A stretch of 64,000 nucleotides of DNA. Source: Nonomuraea sp. SYSU D8015. GTDB lineage: Bacteria; Actinomycetota; Actinomycetes; Streptosporangiales; Streptosporangiaceae. The DNA is taken from the NCBI RefSeq assembly GCF_008065375.1, contig NZ_VJYI01000015.1, forward strand, positions 62,001-126,000, in the 5' to 3' direction. Positions 1 to 8,167 of this stretch are shown here, one piece after another. Numbering within the stretch: position 1 is the first letter of the stretch; every line of letters begins with the position of its first letter. The position numbers and the translations under genes are program-made. The notes beneath the pieces are model-generated. The model was not told where the DNA came from, did not search any database, and saw only the letters and a list, made by a program, of their open reading frames with translations.

Positions 1-774
1 GTAGATCCCGTCGCGGATCTCGACCAGGTTGTGGCACTGGTCGACGATCGGCTCGGTGGGCTCGAACCCCAGGGCATGGGCGACCCGGGCGGCCAGCAGC
101 CGCCGGTTGAGCGAACCCCAGCGTACGGCGTCGTCATGCATCGCCAGGTAGGCACCGGGATCAGGGGCGGGACCCGCGCCGTGGACCTCGGTGTGCGCCC
201 GCAGGATCCGTTCGCCCAGCCCTCGTGAACCGCTGTGGACGATGAGCACCAGGTCACCGGTGGCGAGCCCGAGACGGCTCGCGTGGCCCGGCTCGAAGAC
301 GGTCCCGATTCTTGCCAGCTCGACGAAGTGATTGCCCCGGCCGACCGTCCCGAGACCCTCGACGTGACCGGCGGGAATATCGCCCTTCACCACGGCCCAG
401 GCGGGGTCGTCGGCATCCTGCTCGGGATCCAGCGCGCGATCGAGATCGGGGAACCGGGCGGCGAGCTTCTCGGGTACGGCGCGCTTGAGCTTGACGGGGA
501 ACACGGCGATGCCGCAACCGATGTCGGAGCCCACCAGGAACGGGTACAAGACCGTTGACGCCATGGCGGCGCCGATGGGGGCGCCCTTGCCGGGGTGCAG
601 ATCCGGCATGGCGGCGACGTGCATCATGCCTTCGAGGGCGGCCACCTGGTGGCACTGCGCGACGGCATCGGACTCGATCCAGCTCGTGGGGGAGGCGAAC
701 ACGGTGACGGTGGCCGGCCCCATGGCCGGGGTGGACGGCGGCGGGGACTCCTGCCGGAAGTCTTGCTGAGACAA
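1..774 (-). CDS. rtcB: RtcB-family RNA ligase, 3' end cut by window
   Basis: RtcB enzymes join RNA ends carrying 2',3'-cyclic phosphate or 3'-phosphate to 5'-OH ends in a GTP- and Mn-dependent reaction. The minus-strand frame shows the family signature GSDIGCGI, where the Cys is a metal ligand, preceded by AMPDLHPGKGAPIGAA. It is followed by GRGNHFVEL and HSGSRGLGE, which hold metal-binding and guanylylated-His region motifs. I chose the TTG at 774 because GAAGAGAG lies just upstream; ATG at 723 is an in-frame alternative. The reading frame runs off position 1, so the C-terminus is missing. The short N-terminus and the wording of the motifs fit the compact RtcB type often found beside the release-factor homologue prfH, but that neighbour would be outside the window. 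Family assignment is firm; the physiological substrate is unknown. Confidence 0.88.
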   Translation of the reverse strand, partial: MSQQDFRQESPPPSTPAMGPATVTVFASPTSWIESDAVAQCHQVAALEGMMHVAAMPDLHPGKGAPIGAAMASTVLYPFLVGSDIGCGIAVFPVKLKRAVPEKLAARFPDLDRALDPEQDADDPAWAVVKGDIPAGHVEGLGTVGRGNHFVELARIGTVFEPGHASRLGLATGDLVLIVHSGSRGLGERILRAHTEVHGAGPAPDPGAYLAMHDDAVRWGSLNRRLLAARVAHALGFEPTEPIVDQCHNLVEIRDGIY

Positions 775-1490
775 AGACGCTCTCTTCGCTGAACAGGTAT
801 GGGTGGGCGGCATCACGGCGCGAGCCGACGCCGTGGCATTTCGGTGTAGAGGGGTGCTGTCCGTCAGAGCATCATGAACACCACGATCTCTGAGCCCGCC
901 AATGCTGGGCAAGCGGTTTTAGCCCGTACGGGCCTGCACGCCCTCATCCTGGGTCTTGCGTGATGCCTCTTCGCATCGCTGACTGACTAACTGAGTGACT
1001 ACGGGGCGAGACGAAGCCGCGAGGCTCAGCCGGACCGTTACCCGTAGCGCCGTAGCTGGCCGGTCAGGCGGTTGGGCTCGGCCTGGGGAGCGCACCATCG
1101 CCTCGCTCGGCGGATACCGCCGCCTCACACTCCGATACGAGCGCCACGGCCACCTGTTAACGTTAGCTGCATTCCCCGCCCTTGCAGCCGCCATCACCTG
1201 CTACAAGAAACTCACCAACTGGGACATGCTCTTAGCTTTTTCGCACAGCCCAGCGCGCCGCCCAGGTCACGACCGACACGTGGGAACGTGGACGACGGCG
1301 CCGACGTGACCGGCAACCTCGGGGCCACCGGGCCCGGCTCGGCGGCCCGCCGGCTACTGCTCACCCCGACCATCGCCAGCCTGGACACCCACAGCTGAGC
1401 CGTCACCGTCACCAGCTCGGCGACCAACACGACGGCCGCGAGCGGACTGCAGATCCGGGCGCGTCGGGCGTTCCTGTGAAGGCGCGATGA
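775..1490. other. No recognisable gene
   Basis: About 700 bases separate the RtcB gene from the PadR-linked gene. Open frames exist on both strands, but they are rich in Arg/Pro/Ala with no motif, no ribosome binding site and no family resemblance. Around 980-1000 there is a small run of imperfect CTGA/CTAA repeats. I see no tRNA-like cloverleaf or clear terminator. Confidence 0.5.
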
Positions 1491-2249
1491 TCATTCTGAT
1501 GGGTTGCGGTGGCGTGGTGGGTGAGCGTCGAATCGCTTCCGGAGGGTATCGACAAGCCACACGAGCGCGCCGAAGGCGGACAACACCACAAGAATCGCAG
1601 CACCGAGCCCGGTGTCGTTCCTGGTCTCGACCCCAGCCCACAGCAGCAGGGCTGAGAGGCTTCCCCAGGTGCGGAGGTTTGACCGTAGTGCCCAGCACAG
1701 ACCGGCGACGAGGGGGGTGACCGCTCGCGATGCCGTCCATGTGACGCGCGAATGTATGCCAGCGTAGAGAATGCCTACCGCGAAGCGGACGACTCCGGCT
1801 CGAGTACCCGTGGCAGCGATCTCCCGGAGCTCGTAACGCCACTGATCATCCCGCTCGGGCTCCACGGCCAACGCTGAGCCCACGGTAAGTAGTCGCTCAA
1901 CAACCCCCGAACGACGATTGAATCGAAGACGAGATCCCACAACATGCGCCCGTATGTCCACAGGAATGTACAGGGGGACCGGCTCGCGTGGATGAGGTCG
2001 TCTGAGGAGCTGCGGATGCTTCAGGAAAACCTGAACCGCGTCGTCAGTGAGGTCGACAGAAAGATTCCGATCCCCACCGTCGCTTAAGACGATCATCTGC
2101 CCTTGCAGATCCACCAGGAAACGCCACGTCGAGTCAAGCGCAGGATCCCATCGGGCGTTGGCCATGCGAGTCAGGTCGGCCATGAGGGCTCTCACGCCGC
2201 GGTGGTATGTGTCCAGGTTGTTGTCCAGCGACACATTCCGGTTGCTCAT
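1491..2249 (-). CDS. Membrane-anchored hypothetical partner of PadR
   Basis: A 252-residue protein I do not recognise. The first ~150 residues are soluble and mixed in character (start MSNRNVSLDNNLDTYHRG). The C-terminal ~90 residues contain hydrophobic stretches around VVRFAVGILYAGI, VTPLVAGLCWAL, SLSALLLWAGV and AILVVLSAFGALVWLV, suggesting two to four membrane segments followed by a basic tail. Its ATG at 2249 overlaps the stop of the PadR gene by 4 bases (ATGA), so the two are probably translated together. PadR regulators are often co-transcribed with the membrane protein they control, which is the only functional hint here. Confidence 0.7.
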   Translation of the reverse strand: MSNRNVSLDNNLDTYHRGVRALMADLTRMANARWDPALDSTWRFLVDLQGQMIVLSDGGDRNLSVDLTDDAVQVFLKHPQLLRRPHPREPVPLYIPVDIRAHVVGSRLRFNRRSGVVERLLTVGSALAVEPERDDQWRYELREIAATGTRAGVVRFAVGILYAGIHSRVTWTASRAVTPLVAGLCWALRSNLRTWGSLSALLLWAGVETRNDTGLGAAILVVLSAFGALVWLVDTLRKRFDAHPPRHRNPSE

Positions 2250-2563
2250 CGGACCCAGCCCAGTCGATGGGTAACGGGCGCAGCCCGCTGCGCCGCACGC
2301 TCAGCTTCTTTGGCTCCCTCAGCCGTTAGCTCGTACATGCGACGGCGGGGGCCCCGAGCCTCGGTTGAATCGTCTTCCCAGTAGGTGCGCACCAGGCCGA
2401 GACGCTCGAACTTGGTGAGGATCGGATAGACGGTCCCGGACCCCAGCTGAGTCTCCCGGCAAATTTCCAGGCCGTAGGTTGATTCCCCGCGGCTGGCAGC
2501 AGCCTGGAGGACCTGGAGCACCGCGCGGGTGGTGCTCGTCATTCTCAACGCCATCGACTGCAC
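2246..2563 (-). CDS. PadR-family transcriptional regulator
   Basis: A PadR-type winged-helix repressor. The frame shows the typical order: RAVLQVLQAAASRGESTYGLEI, then ETQLGSGTVYPILTKFERLG (recognition helix, with the conserved GTVYPIL), then the wing with RRRMYELTAEG. It lacks the long C-terminal dimerisation helix of larger PadR proteins, so it belongs to the short (PadR-s1-like) class. The listed frame has an N-terminal Met at 2563; the internal Met in MALRMTSTTRAVL (position 2554) is a plausible alternative start. It is the first gene of a two-gene unit with the membrane protein at 1491-2249. A palindromic sequence just upstream may be its own operator. Confidence 0.88.
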   Translation of the reverse strand: MQSMALRMTSTTRAVLQVLQAAASRGESTYGLEICRETQLGSGTVYPILTKFERLGLVRTYWEDDSTEARGPRRRMYELTAEGAKEAERAAQRAAPVTHRLGWVR

Positions 2564-2570
2564 CTTGTCG

Positions 2571-2596
2571 TCGTCGACCTATGTCGACTTAGACAC
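2571..2596. promoter_or_regulatory. Candidate PadR operator
   Basis: Just upstream of the PadR start, the palindrome GTCGAC occurs twice (2573-2578 and 2583-2588), 4 bases apart. Overlapping it, 2581-2596 reads ATGT-N8-ACAC, one base from the ATGT-N8-ACAT pattern reported for PadR-type operators. Position and symmetry suggest autoregulation; binding is inferred. Confidence 0.45.
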
Positions 2597-2789
2597 TACA
2601 GCGGCCAGGGCGCGTGTGCGGTCCGCTGCAATCTTGGTTGTTGAAGTGGTCAGAGGGCTGGCGGGGGGGTGAGGCGGCTCTCGAAAGCGCCAGCTGATCG
2701 CCTCACCAGGCTCGATCAACCGTCACGTGGGTCCGCCATGGTTGAAGCCCGGCGGAGCCTGTCAATTTGATCAAGGCAGCTGAGCTGAA

Positions 2790-2990
2790 TTAATTCTGTG
2801 TCGAGTTCACTGTGGTGACCTCCTGGGCGGTGTTGGCGGGCTTGTCGATCCACGCCGGGCCGGGCAGGTCAGGCGGGAGGGGAGTGCCGCGGCCGGCGAA
2901 CCGCTCGGGGTGGGTGTTCTGAGCGGCGGTCAAGACAGCGGCTCGCCGGTCGCGGATGGCGGCAGCGCGGCCGTAGCACGTGGACGCCCT
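2790..2990 (-). pseudogene. IS3/IS481-type transposase C-terminal remnant
   Basis: On the minus strand the frame ending at the TAA at 2790-2792 reads YGRAAAIRDRRAAV, then AAQNTHPERFAGRGTPLPP and PAWIDKPANTAQEV. This is the C-terminal tail of integrase-core (rve) transposases common in actinomycetes (pattern AHPERF-x-RGRP-P-PP-LP-x-WINKP). Only about 65 residues remain and no catalytic DDE part is visible upstream, so this is a dead fragment. The rest of 2597-3271 contains no other gene that I can support. Confidence 0.6.
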
Positions 2991-3271
2991 CGTTCGCGTA
3001 CCTGAGGGTCAGGGATCTCCGGATCCGGCTTGCTCGCTCCCGCGAAGGGATGTCTCCTTCCCCACCCTCAGCACAGAGTTTCATGCCTGTTTGATGCCTC
3101 TGTCCATTTTGACAGGGAGGGCTATGAGGTCTGATGGCTTGGCATGATCGGCGCGTTGGCCGGGTTGCCGAGTATGAATCCGCCAATAACGCGCTTTAGG
3201 GCATAACCTGAAATGTGGCAGAGCAACCCCTATAAGGGATCTTCGGTGACGAACCGCTAGGGAGTCTCGAC

Positions 3272-3574
3272 ATGTCAGTGACTGCCGAACACCGTCAGCA
3301 CGCCGATCACACTCACGAGCATGGACCCGGCTGCGGGCACGTGGCCGTTCCGCATGACGATCACGTCGACTACGTCCACGACGGTTGCCTGCACCGCATC
3401 CACGACGATCACGTGGACGAGTGCGAGCCGAAGTCACACGCCACGCATGAGGGCCATGATCACCAGCACGGGCCGGAGTGCGGGCACGTGGCTGTCCCGC
3501 ACGAGGACCACGTCGACTACGTCCATGATGGACACCGTCACGCCTCGCATGAAGGGCATTGGGACGACCACTGA
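3272..3574 (+). CDS. His-rich tandem-repeat metal-binding protein
   Basis: A 100-residue soluble protein made of two near-copies of one unit. Unit 1 holds EHGPGCGHVAVPHDDHVDYV and unit 2 holds QHGPECGHVAVPHEDHVDYV; both continue with HDG and a His-rich tail. Roughly a quarter of the residues are His, and each unit contributes a CGH and repeated DH/DDH groups. This composition suits binding of Zn, Ni, Co or Cu ions, as storage or chaperone. Homologues in actinomycetes carry misleading names such as threonine dehydratase; no enzymatic motif is visible. The start is ATG 3272 with GGGAG upstream. It is monocistronic and convergent with the oxidase gene at 3755, separated by a hairpin at 3706-3735. 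The metal is not determinable from sequence. Confidence 0.8.
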   Translation: MSVTAEHRQHADHTHEHGPGCGHVAVPHDDHVDYVHDGCLHRIHDDHVDECEPKSHATHEGHDHQHGPECGHVAVPHEDHVDYVHDGHRHASHEGHWDDH

Positions 3575-3705
3575 GGCGCGCAGTTCCGACTGGGCGCTCA
3601 ACATTCGAAGCGCGGCTCCCATAGCACCGCCGTCGCGTGCAGCGGGCGGCCTTGGACGTCGTAGCCGGGCCAGCCGTCGAGGCCGTGCCCGGACCGTATC
3701 GGCCC

Positions 3706-3735
3706 GGGAGCCCCGTTACGGCCGTCAGGGCTCCC
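3706..3735. terminator. Bidirectional terminator hairpin
   Basis: GGGAGCCC (3706-3713) and GGGCTCCC (3728-3735) form a perfect 8-bp stem with a 14-base loop. It sits between two convergent genes, the His-rich protein (+) and the amine oxidase (-), so it can serve both. There is no clear U-tract, as is usual in high-GC actinomycetes. Confidence 0.6.
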
Positions 3736-3754
3736 GGTAACTCGTCGGCACGGG

Positions 3755-5038
3755 TCAGCTGAAGCGGTCCTTGGCCTTGTAGTAGGCGCCGGCGAACGGC
3801 AGGAACCAGGCGGTGCCGTTGTAGAACGGCACGGGCACCTTGGGGAAGCCGAGCCCGCGCCACGGGTTGGCCTCGGGACGGCCGTCCATCATTTCGGCGA
3901 GCGCGCGGCCCATGTACGTTGCCATCTGCACGCCATGGCCGCAGTAGCCGCCGGAGTAGTACAGGCCGTTGTTCTCTCCGGCGTGCGGGATGCGGTCGTA
4001 GCTGAAGCCGACGCTGCCGCCCCACACGTAGTCGATCTGGACGTTGGCGAGCTGGGGGAAGATCTCGGCCATCTCCCGTTTGAGCACCGCGCCGCTCTTG
4101 CGGTCGGAGGCCGGGTTGGACGGGGCGAAGCGGGCCCGGCCGCCGAAGGCGAGGCGGTTGTCCGGTGTGAGCCGGATGTAGTGGCCGATGTTCTTGGAGT
4201 CGACCACCAGGCGCGCGTTGGGGATGATCTCGCGGGCCAGCTCCTCGCCCAGCGGCTCGGTGACGATGATGAAGCTGCCGACGCAGATGAGCCGCTTGCG
4301 CAGCCACGGCAGCGCGCCGTCGCTGTAGGCGTCCGTGGCCGTGACGACCTGCCTGGCGCGGATGAGCCCGTTCAGCGTCTCCACCTCGAAGCCGCCACCG
4401 GGCGTGCGCCGCAGCGCGGTTGCGGCGTTGCGCTCGTGGATCTCGGCGCCGGCGCGCTCGGCGGCCGCGGCCAGGCCGTGCACGAACTTGCCGACGTGCA
4501 GGCCCGCGCTGAGCGGGTCGAGCAGCGCGCCGTGGTAGTAGTCGGAGCCCAGCTCGGTGCGCAGCTCGCCGGGGCCGATGAGGGTCGTCTCGTGGCCGAA
4601 GTTCTCGGCGAGATCGCGTTGCTTGGCACGCATCTGCTCGAAGTGGGCCGGTTTGAAGGCGACACCCAGGCGGCCGGAGCGGCGGAAGTCGCAGTCGATG
4701 CCTTCCTTGAGCGTCAGCTCCTCGACGAGGTCGACGGCGTGGCGGAAGGAGTCGTACAGCTCGCGGGCGCGCTCCTGGCCGTAGCGTTCGCGTGCCTGGC
4801 CGGTGGTGATGGTGATGCCCTGGGTGCACATGCTGCCGTTGCGCCCGGAGGCGCCCGAGCCGACCTTGTCCTTCTCGACGAGGACGACCCGGGCGCCCTT
4901 GCGGGCGGTGTGCAGGGCGGTGGACAGGCCGGTCAGCCCGCCGCCGATGACCACCACGTCGGCCTGGTCCGGCAGCGGCCTGCCGGAGCGGTCGGGCAGC
5001 GGGGGAGCGGTGTCGAGCCAGTACGGGATCTGTTTCAT
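3755..5038 (-). CDS. PuuB-like FAD amine oxidase (DAO family)
   Basis: A 427-residue FAD-dependent oxidoreductase of the D-amino-acid-oxidase fold. The N-terminal dinucleotide site reads DVVVIGGGLTGLSTALHTA, followed by an Asp/Glu-type ribose ligand region (VVLVEKDKVGSGASGRNG). The family motif GGSVGFSYDRIPHAG and the C-terminal GGYCGHGVQMATYMGRALAE complete the FAD fold. Length and motifs match gamma-glutamylputrescine oxidase (PuuB) and relatives, which oxidise a terminal amine to an aldehyde, releasing ammonia and H2O2. It is the last gene of the long minus-strand operon, 14 bases after the HAD gene. In context (polyamine importer, aldehyde dehydrogenase) it probably deaminates an acylated or free diamine. 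The exact substrate is inferred. Confidence 0.85.
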   Translation of the reverse strand: MKQIPYWLDTAPPLPDRSGRPLPDQADVVVIGGGLTGLSTALHTARKGARVVLVEKDKVGSGASGRNGSMCTQGITITTGQARERYGQERARELYDSFRHAVDLVEELTLKEGIDCDFRRSGRLGVAFKPAHFEQMRAKQRDLAENFGHETTLIGPGELRTELGSDYYHGALLDPLSAGLHVGKFVHGLAAAAERAGAEIHERNAATALRRTPGGGFEVETLNGLIRARQVVTATDAYSDGALPWLRKRLICVGSFIIVTEPLGEELAREIIPNARLVVDSKNIGHYIRLTPDNRLAFGGRARFAPSNPASDRKSGAVLKREMAEIFPQLANVQIDYVWGGSVGFSYDRIPHAGENNGLYYSGGYCGHGVQMATYMGRALAEMMDGRPEANPWRGLGFPKVPVPFYNGTAWFLPFAGAYYKAKDRFS

Positions 5039-5052
5039 CGTGGGGTCCGTTC

Positions 5053-5733
5053 TCAGCAGCCGAGCAGTGCGGGCAGGCCCGACAGGTCGTTCAGCTCGTC
5101 GTAGGGCTGGTAGTCGGAGCTGCCGGGGCGGCGGTAGCGGTTGATCCACACGCGCCGCGCGAGGCCGAGGTCGCGGGTGGGGATGTGGTCGTACTCCCAG
5201 CCCTGGGCGGTGTGGATCACCTGGGACGGCTCGACGTCCATGACCTTGAAGGCGTGCTCGAAGGCCTGCCGGTCCGGCTTGTACGCCCTGGCCTGCTCGG
5301 CGGTGATGACGTGGTCGAACTCGACGCCGATGTTGGCGACGTTGTGCTTGATGAGGTCGTCGTCGGTGTTGGAGATGATCGCGATCTCGTACTTGCTCTT
5401 GAGCGCGCGCAGCGCGTCCGGCACCTCGGGCCACGGGCCGAACGTGGGCACCGCCTCGACCAGGGCGTCGCCGTCGGAGGTGCGGTAGTCGAGGCCGTGC
5501 AGGCGCATGGCGTTGCGCAGGCTGGAGTGCAGCACCTCGTGGTAGGGGCGGTAGGCCTCCAGCACGGCCTGGAAGCGCATGACGCGGAAGTCGTCGAGGA
5601 ACTCCTCCACGTTGAGCCCGTCGAGGTCCAGCCGGTCGGCGAGGACTTTGAGCGTGGTGGGGCCGAGCTGGAAGTCGATCAGGGTTCCGTAGGCGTCGAA
5701 GGTGACTACCTGTCGCATGTCGTCCAACCTCAT
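5053..5733 (-). CDS. Type II haloacid dehalogenase-like HAD hydrolase
   Basis: A 226-residue HAD-superfamily protein of the L-2-haloacid dehalogenase class. Motif I is VTFDAYGTLIDF, where the Asp is the nucleophile. Motif II is IISNTDDDLI, the motif III Lys is in ARAYKPDRQAF, and GWEYDHIPTRDLGL follows at motif IV. The start is ATG 5733 (MRLDDMRQ); ATG 5718 would also work. It follows the aldo/keto reductase stop by 5 bases. HAD type II enzymes are found in amine-catabolism clusters without halogenated substrates, so dehalogenation should not be assumed. A role in hydrolysing a phosphorylated or otherwise activated side product is a guess. Confidence 0.82.
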   Translation of the reverse strand: MRLDDMRQVVTFDAYGTLIDFQLGPTTLKVLADRLDLDGLNVEEFLDDFRVMRFQAVLEAYRPYHEVLHSSLRNAMRLHGLDYRTSDGDALVEAVPTFGPWPEVPDALRALKSKYEIAIISNTDDDLIKHNVANIGVEFDHVITAEQARAYKPDRQAFEHAFKVMDVEPSQVIHTAQGWEYDHIPTRDLGLARRVWINRYRRPGSSDYQPYDELNDLSGLPALLGC

Positions 5734-5738
5734 GGTGT

Positions 5739-6713
5739 TCAGACCACCCGTTCGCCGGGTGGCACGATGTGATCGAGCGCGGCCAGGTCGGCCGCGTCGG
5801 GAGTCCAACCGGCCGCCGCCGCGTTGGCGGTGACCTGCTGCGGGGTCATCGCCCCGCAGATGACGGAGCCGACCTGGGGCAGCGCGGCCAGGCCGCCGAC
5901 GGCGACCTCGAGCAGGGTCAGGCCGCGGTCGGCGGCATAGGCGGTGAGGGCCTCGACCCGGTCGAGCGCCTGCTCGGTGAGCCAGCCGTGCCGCCACGAA
6001 AGCCTGCTGCCGGGCGGCGGCGGCTCGCCGCGCCGGTACTTGCCGCTGAGCAGGCCGTTGGCGAGCGGGTAGTACGGCAGGAGCCCGACGCCGAACGCCG
6101 CGCAGGCCGGGACCAGCTCCTGCTCGGCGCTCCGGTCGAGCAGGTGGTAGCGGGCCTGGGTGCTGACGAACGGCGCGCGCCGGTCCCAGCGGGCCTGCCA
6201 GGCGGCGTCGGCCAGCATCCAGGCGGGCATGTTGGAGCATCCGGCGTAACGCACCTTGCCCTCGGCGACCAGCTCGCTCAGCGCTTCGAGGGTGTCGGCG
6301 AGCGGAGTGACGCCGTCGGGCTCGTGGTACTGGTACAGGTCGATGCGGTCGGTGCCGAGCCGGCGCAGCGACTCCTCCACGGCGTGGCGGAGGTAGCGGC
6401 GGGCGCCGCGCGGGTCGAGCCCGTCGTAGGCGGCGCCCATGCTCATGCCGAACTTGGTGGCCAGCACCACCTCGTCGCGGTGGCCCTTGAGCGCGGCGCC
6501 GAGCAGGCGCTCGCTGTCGCCGACGTCGCCGCCGCCGTAGGCGCCGTAGGTGTCGGCGGTGTCGAACAGGGTGATGCCCGCGTCCAAGGCGGCGTGCACG
6601 ACGGCCCTCGTGCCGTTCTCGTCCAGGCGGGAGCCGAAGTTGTTGCCGCCGACGCCCACCACGGACACGACCGGGCCGTCAGCGCCTAGCCTGCGGTAAC
6701 GCATGGCACTCAT
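5739..6713 (-). CDS. Aldo/keto reductase
   Basis: A 324-residue NADPH-dependent aldo/keto reductase with a TIM-barrel fold. The catalytic tetrad is visible: Asp and Tyr in FDTADTYGAYG, Lys in LATKFGMSMG, and His in YQYHEPDG. The cofactor-binding region near the C-terminus reads SVICGAMTPQQVTANA. The ATG at 6713 overlaps the aldehyde dehydrogenase stop by 4 bases. It probably reduces an aldehyde intermediate of the amine pathway, or detoxifies it, in parallel to the dehydrogenase. Substrate unknown. Confidence 0.88.
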   Translation of the reverse strand: MSAMRYRRLGADGPVVSVVGVGGNNFGSRLDENGTRAVVHAALDAGITLFDTADTYGAYGGGDVGDSERLLGAALKGHRDEVVLATKFGMSMGAAYDGLDPRGARRYLRHAVEESLRRLGTDRIDLYQYHEPDGVTPLADTLEALSELVAEGKVRYAGCSNMPAWMLADAAWQARWDRRAPFVSTQARYHLLDRSAEQELVPACAAFGVGLLPYYPLANGLLSGKYRRGEPPPPGSRLSWRHGWLTEQALDRVEALTAYAADRGLTLLEVAVGGLAALPQVGSVICGAMTPQQVTANAAAAGWTPDAADLAALDHIVPPGERVV

Positions 6714-8167
6714 CGGGGCGACCCGAAGCCGAGGCAGACGTTCTTGAGCTGGGTGTAGCCGTTCAGCGCCTCCAGGCCCTTCTCGCGGCCCCACCCGCTG
6801 TGCTTGTAGCCGCCGAAGGGCAGCTCGACGCCGGTGCCGACGCCGGCGGCGTTGACGTACACCTGGCCGGCCCGGATGCCTTCGGCCAGCCGCATCGCGG
6901 TGGTCATGTCGCGGGTCCACACGTACGACGACAGTCCGTACGGGCTGTCGTTGGCGATGTCCAGGGCCTCCTCGGCGTCGCCGAACTCGATGACCGTGAG
7001 GACGGGCCCGAAGATCTCCTCCCGCGCGCAGCGCGCGACGTTGGTGAGCCCGGTCAGGACGGTCGGCTCGATGAAGTACCCGTCGGCGAGCGCCGGGTCT
7101 GCGGGCCGTCCGCCGCCGGTGCGGATGGTGGCGCCCTCCTGACGGGCCAGCTCCAGGTACGTCTCCACGCGATCGCGTTGCCGCGCCGACACCAGCGGCC
7201 CCATGTCGGGGTCGTCCAGGCCCGGGCCGAGCCGCAGCGACGCGGCGTGCGCGACGAGCCGGTCGAGGAACTCCTCCGCGCCGCGCTGCAGCAGCAGGCG
7301 GGTGCCGGCCGAGCACGTCTGCCCGGCGTTGCCGAACGCCGAGGCCGCCACTCCGACGAGTGCCTGGTCGAAGTCGGCGTCGGCGAAGACGATGGCGGGC
7401 GACTTGCCGCCCAGCTCCACGACCGACGGCACCACGTTCGCGGCGGCCGCCTGCGCGACCTTGATCCCGGTCGGCACCGAGCCGGTGAACGTCACCTGGT
7501 CGATGCCGGAATGCCCGGCCAGGGCCGCGCCGGTCGCGCCGTCGCCGGGCACCACGTTGAGCACGCCGGGCGGCAGCCCGCACTCCAGCGCGATCCGCCC
7601 GATCTCCAGCGGCGTCAGCGGCGCCTCCGGCGACGGCTTGAGCACGACGGTGCAGCCGGCGGCGAGGGCAGGGGCCGCGCCGCGGGCGGTGTTCTGCAGC
7701 GGGTAGTTGAACGGGATGATCTGCCCCGACACGCCGATCGGCTCACGGACGGTGTAATCGAGCAGACCCCGGCCGAGCGGAATCGTGGCGCCGCCGAGCT
7801 TGTCGGCGATGCCGGCGTAGAACTCGAAGTAGCGGGCCGCCGCCTCGACGTCGGCGCGGGCCTGGCGCAGCGGCTTGCCCACGTCCAGGCTCTCCAGCCG
7901 CGCCAGGTCGCCGGCCTGGCGGCGGATCTCCTGGGCGATGCGGGTGAGCAGCCGACCCCGCTCGGCGGGCCGCAGGCACGCCCAGCCGGGGGAGGCGAGC
8001 GCGGCGCCCGCGGCGGCGACCGCGCTGTCGATGTCGGCGGAGCCGCCGTGGGACACCTCGGCGATGGGGGTGCCGCGAGCCGGGTCCACGACGGTGAAGG
8101 TCGCCCCGTCACAGGCGGGGACGGTCTTGCCGTCGATCAGCAGCTCACGCACGGAACCGCTGGTCAC
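6710..8167 (-). CDS. NAD(P)-dependent aldehyde dehydrogenase (PuuC/BADH-like)
   Basis: A 485-residue aldehyde dehydrogenase. The general-base Glu lies in VVELGGKSP and the nucleophile Cys in GNAGQTCSAGTRL. The N-terminal substrate tunnel motif is IIPFNYPL, and the C-terminal part carries PFGGYKHSGWGREKG, typical of betaine/gamma-aminobutyraldehyde dehydrogenases. The GTG at 8167 overlaps the upstream stop (GTGA). It would oxidise the aldehyde made by the neighbouring aminotransferase or FAD oxidase to an omega-amino or acylamino acid. Confidence 0.92.
   Translation of the reverse strand: MTSGSVRELLIDGKTVPACDGATFTVVDPARGTPIAEVSHGGSADIDSAVAAAGAALASPGWACLRPAERGRLLTRIAQEIRRQAGDLARLESLDVGKPLRQARADVEAAARYFEFYAGIADKLGGATIPLGRGLLDYTVREPIGVSGQIIPFNYPLQNTARGAAPALAAGCTVVLKPSPEAPLTPLEIGRIALECGLPPGVLNVVPGDGATGAALAGHSGIDQVTFTGSVPTGIKVAQAAAANVVPSVVELGGKSPAIVFADADFDQALVGVAASAFGNAGQTCSAGTRLLLQRGAEEFLDRLVAHAASLRLGPGLDDPDMGPLVSARQRDRVETYLELARQEGATIRTGGGRPADPALADGYFIEPTVLTGLTNVARCAREEIFGPVLTVIEFGDAEEALDIANDSPYGLSSYVWTRDMTTAMRLAEGIRAGQVYVNAAGVGTGVELPFGGYKHSGWGREKGLEALNGYTQLKNVCLGFGSPR

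Noticed and set aside
919..1430. Several short frames on both strands between the RtcB and PadR loci
   Set aside because: No motif, no start signal and composition typical of non-coding high-GC DNA.
3935..5104. Plus-strand open frame of 389 codons opposite the PuuB-like oxidase
   Set aside because: Its codons mirror the oxidase gene and it has no family resemblance or start signal. The minus-strand gene carries the FAD motifs.
5053..5733. Halogenated-compound degradation from the haloacid-dehalogenase-like gene
   Set aside because: Type II HAD proteins are common in amine operons, and nothing else in the window handles organohalides.
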